From contig CAJHNH020000489.1 of the NCBI GenBank assembly GCA_905116865.2, positions 169,501 through 233,500 on the forward strand: 64,000 nt of DNA, given 5' to 3'. Origin of the DNA: Candidula unifasciata. Its lineage: Eukaryota; Mollusca; Gastropoda; Stylommatophora; Geomitridae. The notes beneath the pieces are model-generated. The model had not been told where the DNA came from and made no database searches. It worked only from the letters and a program-made list of their open reading frames with translations. This document shows positions 59,036-64,000 of the stretch, piece after piece. The stretch's first letter is position 1; every line of letters begins with the position of its first letter. The position numbers and the translations under genes were made by a program.

Positions 59036-59545
59036 CCAGGCCCAATAGGACAGGTAACACGGGGACCCAATAGGACAGGTAACAGAGGGACCCAATAGGA
59101 CTGGTAACAGAGGGACCCAATAGGACAGGTCACAGGGGGACCCAATAGGACAGGTAACAGGGGGACCCAATAGGACAGGTAACAGGGGGACCCAATAGGA
59201 CAGGTAACAGGGGGACCCAATAGGACAGGTAACAGAGGGGCCCAATAGGACAGGTAACAGGGGGACCCAATAGGACAGGTAACAGGGGGACCCAATAGGA
59301 CAGGTAACAGGGGGACACAATAGGACAGGTAACAGGGGGACCCAATAGGACAGGTAACAGAGGGACCCAATAGGACAGGTAACAGGGGGACCCAATAGGA
59401 CAGGTAACAGAGGGACCCAAAAGGACAGGTAACAGAGGGGCCCAATAGGACAGGTAACAGAGGGGCCCTATAGGACAGGTAACAGAGGGGCCCAATAGGA
59501 CAGGTAACAGGGGGACCCAATAGGACAGGTAACAGAGAGGCCCAA
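59036..59545. repeat. 25-bp minisatellite
   Basis: About 20 direct copies of CCCAATAGGACAGGTAACAG plus GGGGA (25 bp), with AGAGGGA variant. The first copy is contiguous with the LINE fragment (CCAGGCCCAATAGGACAGG), so the array probably grew from the LINE flank. Confidence 0.95.
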
Positions 59546-59569
59546 TGCAAGTCAGGAAAATATAATATT

Positions 59570-60078
59570 ATTTCACGTTACAGTCACAACAAGGATTATT
59601 CTGTCACGTTTAAGTCACAAAAAGGACTATTCAGTCACGTTACAGTCACAACAAGGATTATTCTGTCACGTTACAGTCACAACAAGGATTATTCTGTCAC
59701 TTTACAGTCCCAACAAGGATTATATGTCATGTTACAGTCACAACAAGGATTATTCTGTCACGTTAAAGTCACAACAAGGATTATTCTGTCACGTTACAGT
59801 CACAACCAGGATTATTCTGTCACGTTACAGTCACAACACAGATTATTCTGTCCGTTACACTTACAACAAGGATTATTCTGTCACGTTACAGTCACAACAA
59901 GGATTATTCTGTCACGTTACAGTCACAACAAGGATTATTCTGTCACGTTACAGTCACAACAAGAATTATCTGTCACGTTACAGTCACAACAAGAATTATT
60001 CTGTCACGTTACAGTCACAACAAGGATTATTCTGTCACGTTACAGTCACAACAAGGTTTATTCTGTCACGTTACAGTC
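59570..60078. repeat. 31-bp minisatellite (third)
   Basis: About 16 direct copies of GTTACAGTCACAACAAGGAT plus TATTCTGTCAC (31 bp). Confidence 0.95.
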
Positions 60079-60139
60079 AGGAGAAACACTAATCCCCCAC
60101 ATGCCACAGGGCAGATATGAATCCTAATGTTGCTGTCAT

Positions 60140-62980
60140 AAAAAATAGTAATTCTTCAATTGACATTGACATAAAGGCTAAAAACTAATCATTTACATGC
60201 CGCGTTAACGATTAGGAAAACACTCATCAATAACATGGCACATGATAGAGGGGACAAACTAATCCATCATTAGACGAGTGATAGAGGGGACAAACTAATC
60301 CATCATTAGACGAGTGATAGAGGGGACAAACAAATCCATCATTAGACGAGTGATAGAGGGGACAAACTAATCCCTCATTAGACGAGTGATAGAGCGGACA
60401 AACTAATCCATCATTAGACGAGAGATAGAGGGGCAAACTAATTCATCATTAGATGAGTGATAGAGGGGACAAACTAATCCCTCATTAGATGAGTGATAGA
60501 GGGGACAAACTAATCCATCACAAAACGAGTGATAGAGAAGAAGAACTAGTCCTTCACATGGCACGTGATAAAGTGGAAAACTAATCGTTCATATGACACG
60601 TGATAAAGAGCACAAACTAATCTTTCATATCACACGGGATAAAGAGGACAAACTAATCCTTCATATGACACGTGATAAAGATTATAAACTAATGCTTCAT
60701 ATGACACGTGATAAAGAGCACAAACTAATCCTTCAAATGACACGGGATAAAGAGGACAAACTAATCCTTCATATGACACGTGATAAAGATCACAAACTAA
60801 TGCTTCATATGACACGGGATAAAGAGCACAAACTAATCCTTCATATGACACGGGATAAAGAGGACAAACTAGTCCTTCATATGACACGGGATAAAGAGCA
60901 CAAACTAATCCTTCATATGACACGGGATAAAGTGGACAAACTAATCCTTCTTATGACACAGGATAAGGAGGACAAACTAATGCTTCACATGACACGTGAT
61001 AAAGAGTACAAACTAATGCTTCATATGACACGTGAAAAAGAGGACAAACTAATCCTTTATATGACACGTGATAAAGAGCACAAACTAATCCTTCATATGA
61101 CACGGGATAAAAAGCACAAACTAATCCTTCATATGACACGTGATAAAGAGCACAAACTAATCCTTCATATTACACGGGATAAAGTGGACAAACTAATCCT
61201 TTTATGACACGTGATAAAGAGGACAAACTAATCCTTCATATGACACGTGATAAAGTGGACAAAATAATCCTTCATATGACACGGGATAAGGAGGACAAAC
61301 TAATGCTTCACATGACATGTGAAAAAGAGGATAAACTAATGCTTCATATGACACGTGAAAAAGAGGACAAACTAATCCTTTGTATGACACGTGATAAAGA
61401 GGACAAACTAATCCTTCATATGACACGTGATAAAGTGGACAAAATAATCCTTCATATGACACGGGATAAGGAGGACAAACTAATGCTTCACATGACACGT
61501 AATAAAGAGGACAAACTAATCCTTCATATGACACGTGAAAAAGAGGACAAACTAATCCTTTATATGACACGTGATAAAGAGGACAAACTAATCCTTTATA
61601 TGACACGTGATAAAGAGGACAAGCTAATCCTTTATATGACACGTGATAAAGAGGACAAACTAATCCTTTATATGACACGTGATAAAGAGGACAAACTAAT
61701 CCTTTATATGACACGTGATAAAGAGGACAAACTAATGCTTCACATGACACGTGATAAAGAGGACAAACTAATCCTTTATATGACACGTGATAAAGAGGAC
61801 AAACTAATGCTTCACATGACACGTGATAAAGAGCACAAACTAATCCTCTTTATGTCACGTGATAAAGAGGACAAACTAATCCTTTATATGACACGTGATA
61901 AAGAGGACAAACTAATCCTTTATATGACACGTGATAAAGAGGACAAACTAATGCTTCACATGACACGTGATAAAGAGGACAAACTAATCCTTCATATGAC
62001 ACGTGATAAAGTGGACAAAATAATCCTTCATATGACACGGGATAAGGAGGACAAACTAATGCTTCACATGACACGTGATAAAGAGGACAAACTAATGCTT
62101 CATATGACACGTGAAAAAGAGGACAAACTAATCCTTTATATGACACGTAATAAAGAGGACAAACTAATGCTTCACATGACACGTGATAAAGAGGACAAAC
62201 TAATCCTTTATATGACATGTGATAAAGAGGACAAACTAATCCTTTATATGACACGTGATAAAGAGGACAAACTAATCCTTTATGTGACACGGGATAAAGA
62301 GGACAAACTAATCCTTCATATGACACGTGATAAAGTGGACAAAATAATCCTTCATATGACACGGGATAAGGAGGACAAACTAATGCTTCACATGACACGT
62401 GATAAAGAGGACAAACTAATGCTTCATATGACACGTGAAAAAGAGCACAAACTAATCCTTTATATGACACGTGATAAAGAGGACAAACTAATCCTTCATA
62501 TGACACGTGATAAAGTGGACAAAATAATCCTTCATATGACACGGGATAAGGAGGACAAACTAATGCTTTACATGACACGTGATAAAGAGAACAAACTATT
62601 GCTTCATATGACACGTGAAAAAGAGGACAAACTAATCCTTTATATGACACGTGATAAAGAGCACAAACTAATCCTTCATATGACACGGGATAAGGAGGAC
62701 AAACTAATCCTTTATATGACACGTGATAAAGAGGACAAACTAATCCTTCATATGACACGTGATAAAGTGGGCAAAAATAATCCTTCATATGACACGGGAT
62801 AAGGAGGACAAACTAATGCTTCACATGACACGTGATAAAGAGCACAAACTAATCCTTTATATGACACGTGATAAAGAGGACAAACTAATCCTTCATATGA
62901 CACGGGATAAAGAGCACAAACTAATCCTTCATACGGCACGTGATAAAGAGCACAAACTAATCCTTCATACGGCACGTGAT
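60140..62980. repeat. 36-bp minisatellite, left part
   Basis: About 75 direct copies of a 36-bp unit. Left subtype (60,235-60,535): GAGTGATAGAGGGGACAAAC plus TAATCCATCATTAGAC. Main subtype (60,540-62,980): ATGACACGTGATAAAGAG plus GACAAACTAATCCTTCAT. Most main-subtype units contain CACGTG. Blocks with GATAAAGTGGACAAAATAATC followed by GATAAGGAGG recur at 61,250, 61,430, 62,005, 62,330 and 62,510. The 12-codon unit is stop-free on both strands (plus MTRDKEDKLILH, 532 codons). Confidence 0.97.
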
Positions 62981-63620
62981 TTGACATATTCATGGCATTG
63001 TGGTGCTGGTGTGTCTGTGGATTACCTACCTCCCTGGGCAGCAGCTAGAAATGCCCTGTACCAGTTCTAAAGGAAATATGGGTTGTGTTTCTGCCTTCCC
63101 CTTTAACACGTAGCTAAGGTGGGGCTCACAGTGGGCTCATTCCCCGCCACCAGATGGCCTGCAGGTTTCGCTGAGCTCTTCATGGCTCTATGCATGGCCT
63201 AAGCATGAGTAGTTGGGGCAACTGGATCGTCACGTCCTGAGTCCCTGCGCTTTCACGATAGTTTCCTGTATTCAGGGGGGTTAGCATACTTGTTTCCATT
63301 CCTAAGACTGTTTAGCACACCTCTGGCTCCTTCCCTCCCACCGGGTTTATTATCGATGTTTGCTCCTCTAGATACATTGTGTTTTGCCTGGGGATTCGCA
63401 CCCCCAGTTACCAGGAATACCTCGGGGAGGCTGTGCTCTTCGCCACGCACAATGGTCTTGAGGTAAGAGAGGTTTTGCTAGGTCAAGAGGCTGACACCAC
63501 AATGGACGCTCCTTTCGTGAACAGATATTCACTAGACCTAGGTTGAAGTAAAGGGGGGGGGGGGAACCCACTACCCACAACACCAACACTTCTTACCCCC
63601 TGCCTCTCGAGGCTCAGTCC
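62981..63620. mobile_element. Unclassified 640-bp insertion with 15-bp target-site duplication
   Basis: Non-repetitive 640 bp inside the 36-bp array, flanked by CATACGGCACGTGAT at 62,966-62,980 and 63,621-63,635; after the second copy the array continues in phase (AAAGAGCACAAAC). No terminal inverted repeats, poly-A or transposase motif seen. It contains a G13-14 run at about 63,553-63,566. Short frames (minus 63,368-63,589, 73 codons) have no known domain. Could be a 5'-truncated or non-autonomous retroelement, or a processed genomic segment. The same 15-mer also occurs one unit upstream (62,930), so part of the duplication could be array sequence. Confidence 0.7.
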
Positions 63621-63789
63621 CATACGGCACGTGATAAAGAGCACAAACTAATCCTTCACATGACGATTAAAAGAGACGAAAAAATAGTTTTTCAAATGAT
63701 GAGTGATAGAGAGGACAAAATAATCTTTTAAATGACGAGTTATTGAGAGGACAAGGTAATTCTTTTTTTTTGGGGGGGGGGGGGGGAGT

Positions 63790-63831
<42 letters not shown>

Positions 63832-64000
63832 GAGAAGTTATAGAGAGGGCAAACTAATTTTTCTACGTGACGAGTGATAGAGGTGGAAAACTCATCTTTC
63901 ACGTGACGAGTGATAGAGGTGGAAAACTCATCTTTCATGTGACATGTGATAGAGGTGGAAAACTCATCTTTCATGTGACATGTGATAGAGGTGGAAAACT
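63621..64000. repeat. 36-bp minisatellite, right part (cut by window edge)
   Basis: Resumes the 36-bp unit, then diverges to CGTGACGAGTGATAGAGG plus TGGAAAACTCATCTTTCA. It continues to the right edge. Confidence 0.93.
63762..63830 (+). repeat. T9 and poly-G tract of about 59 bp
   Basis: A T run (63,763-63,771) followed by G from 63,772 to 63,830, interrupted only by A at 63,787 and T at 63,789. It splits a 36-bp unit. Strong quadruplex/triplex potential; true length uncertain. Confidence 0.9.

Noticed and set aside
58820..59550. 184- and 191-codon Pro/Leu-rich minus-strand frames
   Set aside because: Translation of the 25-bp array (period 25 codons) running into antisense LINE sequence.
1..64000. 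CRISPR array
   Set aside because: Repeats are contiguous tandem units without unique spacers, and the context is eukaryotic.

Overview
This is animal nuclear DNA made almost entirely of tandem repeats and retroelement debris. I found no intact host protein-coding gene, rRNA gene or functional tRNA gene. The signs of a metazoan are a TTAGGG-type telomeric motif, endonuclease-type (APE) LINE remnants of RTE/BovB-like, CR1/L2-like and RNase H-bearing (Jockey/I-like) kinds, tRNA-derived SINEs, a possible mariner remnant, and long TG/CA and TGTC microsatellites. The RNase H-bearing LINE and the abundance of minisatellites suggest a lophotrochozoan, most likely a mollusc. That placement is from memory of such elements and is not proven here.

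Layout. Adding up the intervals below, about 60% of the window is minisatellite: roughly 35 arrays of mutually unrelated units of 12-91 bp, one after another, mostly in direct orientation. The largest are a 51-bp array (6.5-9.2 kb), a 24/27-bp array (14.9-20.7 kb, split), a 60-bp array (20.8-21.8 kb), a 32-bp array (26.6-28.8 kb), a second 32-bp array (29.5-30.9 kb), a 29/30-bp array (30.9-33.6 kb), a 51/52-bp array (40.4-42.5 kb), a 28-bp array (48.0-50.3 kb), a 49-bp array (51.7-54.7 kb) and a 36-bp array (60.2 kb to the right edge). Several have higher-order structure.

Mobile elements sit between arrays or inside them. RTE-like fragments lie at 3.6, 11.3-12.5, 39.4-39.8 (minus strand) and 45.7-46.2 kb. 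A CR1/L2-like 5'-truncated LINE lies at 15.8-18.2 kb. RNase H-bearing LINE remnants lie at 35.9-37.3 and 58.1-59.0 kb. SINE-like copies of three families lie at 24.4, 26.2, 38.8-39.3, 39.9-40.2 and 50.3 kb. An unclassified 640-bp insertion lies at 63.0-63.6 kb.

The clearest biological signal is that several insertions fall inside arrays and can be bounded to the base. Joining the two array arms restores one repeat unit (15,839-18,230 and 11,334-12,493), or the flanks carry a target-site duplication (12 bp around 35,946-37,330; 15 bp around 62,981-63,620). The arrays therefore predate the insertions and give a relative clock. Many long open frames (up to 868 codons) exist only because the units are stop-free or a multiple of 3 bp long; I do not call them genes.
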